Positions 63,866 through 64,000 of a stretch of 64,000 nt of DNA are shown here, piece by piece (position 1 is the first letter of the stretch; the number at the start of each line of letters is the position of its first letter). A program made the translations under genes and the position numbers. The DNA lies in assembly GCA_031426915.1 (NCBI GenBank), contig JASJPB010000039.1:62001-126000 (forward strand), written 5' to 3'. The notes under the pieces were generated by a model. It worked only from the letters and a program-made list of their open reading frames with translations. It was not told where the DNA came from and searched no databases. The stretch comes from Sulfurimicrobium sp031426915 (GTDB lineage Bacteria > Pseudomonadota > Gammaproteobacteria > Burkholderiales > Sulfuricellaceae).

Positions 63866-64000
63866 TGGCCGGGAAGGTAACATTCAAGCACCGGGATGAC
63901 GCGGGCAAAAGCGTAGGGTGGCAGCATTTCAACGCTGGCAAGGGCTGGGTATCCCCGATAGAGATAACGGAAGCCGTGAAAGCGGAATTAGCCGGGGCGC
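63865..64000 (+). CDS. Start of an unknown gene on the integrated element (truncated)
   Basis: ATG at 63865 overlaps the integrase stop by one base and the frame stays open to the window end (45 codons). The product begins MAGKVTFKHRDDAGKSVGWQHF; no family is recognised. Coupling to the integrase suggests it belongs to the same element. Confidence 0.55.
   Translation, partial: MAGKVTFKHRDDAGKSVGWQHFNAGKGWVSPIEITEAVKAELAGA

Overview
The window looks like chromosome from a betaproteobacterium, probably near Nitrosomonadales, Gallionellaceae or Sulfuricellaceae. This rests on the conserved block rpoE-rseA-rseB-rseC-degQ-glutaredoxin-lepA-lepB-DUF4845-rnc-era, the block pabC-mltG-tmk-holB-pilZ-tatD, and GC-rich coding sequence. 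The genus is inference. No rRNA, complete tRNA or CRISPR array is visible, and no gene-free stretch exceeds about 270 bp.

Layout. 1-1809: 3' part of a multi-PAS/GAF diguanylate cyclase. 1856-10359 (minus): alpha-2-macroglobulin and penicillin-binding protein 1C, a known periplasmic pair, split here by an AT-rich orphan gene. 10511-15010: class I fumarase, acryloyl-CoA reductase-like AcuI and PrpE, followed by a 176-bp palindromic repeat element and a DUF748/AsmA-like envelope protein. 18422-28603: a cyclic-di-GMP block made of a CNB-GGDEF protein divergent from a complete seven-gene wsp operon (wspA to wspR). This WspA carries an extra PAS domain with FixL-type heme residues. 28690-34803: pabC-mltG-tmk-holB-pilZ-tatD, an MBL hydrolase and an ankyrin protein. 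34903-38764 (minus): a putative ovothiol locus (OvoA sulfoxide synthase/methyltransferase plus an OvoB-like C-S lyase) behind a SRPBCC gene. 38815-40011: small accessory genes. 40160-49024 (minus): era back to rpoE, envelope stress and translation. 49210-53560: nadB, ygfZ, ygfX, a VapBC-type toxin-antitoxin pair and an orphan membrane protein. 53611-57947: parE-parC. 58124-62359: a large two-component propeller hybrid kinase. 62618-64000: a tyrosine integrase and the start of a further gene, the edge of an integrated element.

How it fits together. Three diguanylate cyclases, a full Wsp chemosensory pathway, a PilZ-family pilus protein and a hybrid kinase suggest a surface-associated, c-di-GMP-controlled lifestyle. 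The most notable readings are: (i) Wsp signalling possibly joined to oxygen or redox through a heme-PAS in WspA; (ii) an ovoA-ovoB gene pair joined by a 4-bp overlap; (iii) two genes, tmk and ovoB, whose only sensible starts are ATT and CTG, both behind good Shine-Dalgarno sequences; (iv) a gene inserted into the A2M-pbpC operon with a stranded ribosome binding site and start codon left behind. Start codons given here were chosen from family N-termini, Shine-Dalgarno matches and overlaps, and often differ from the longest possible ORF.
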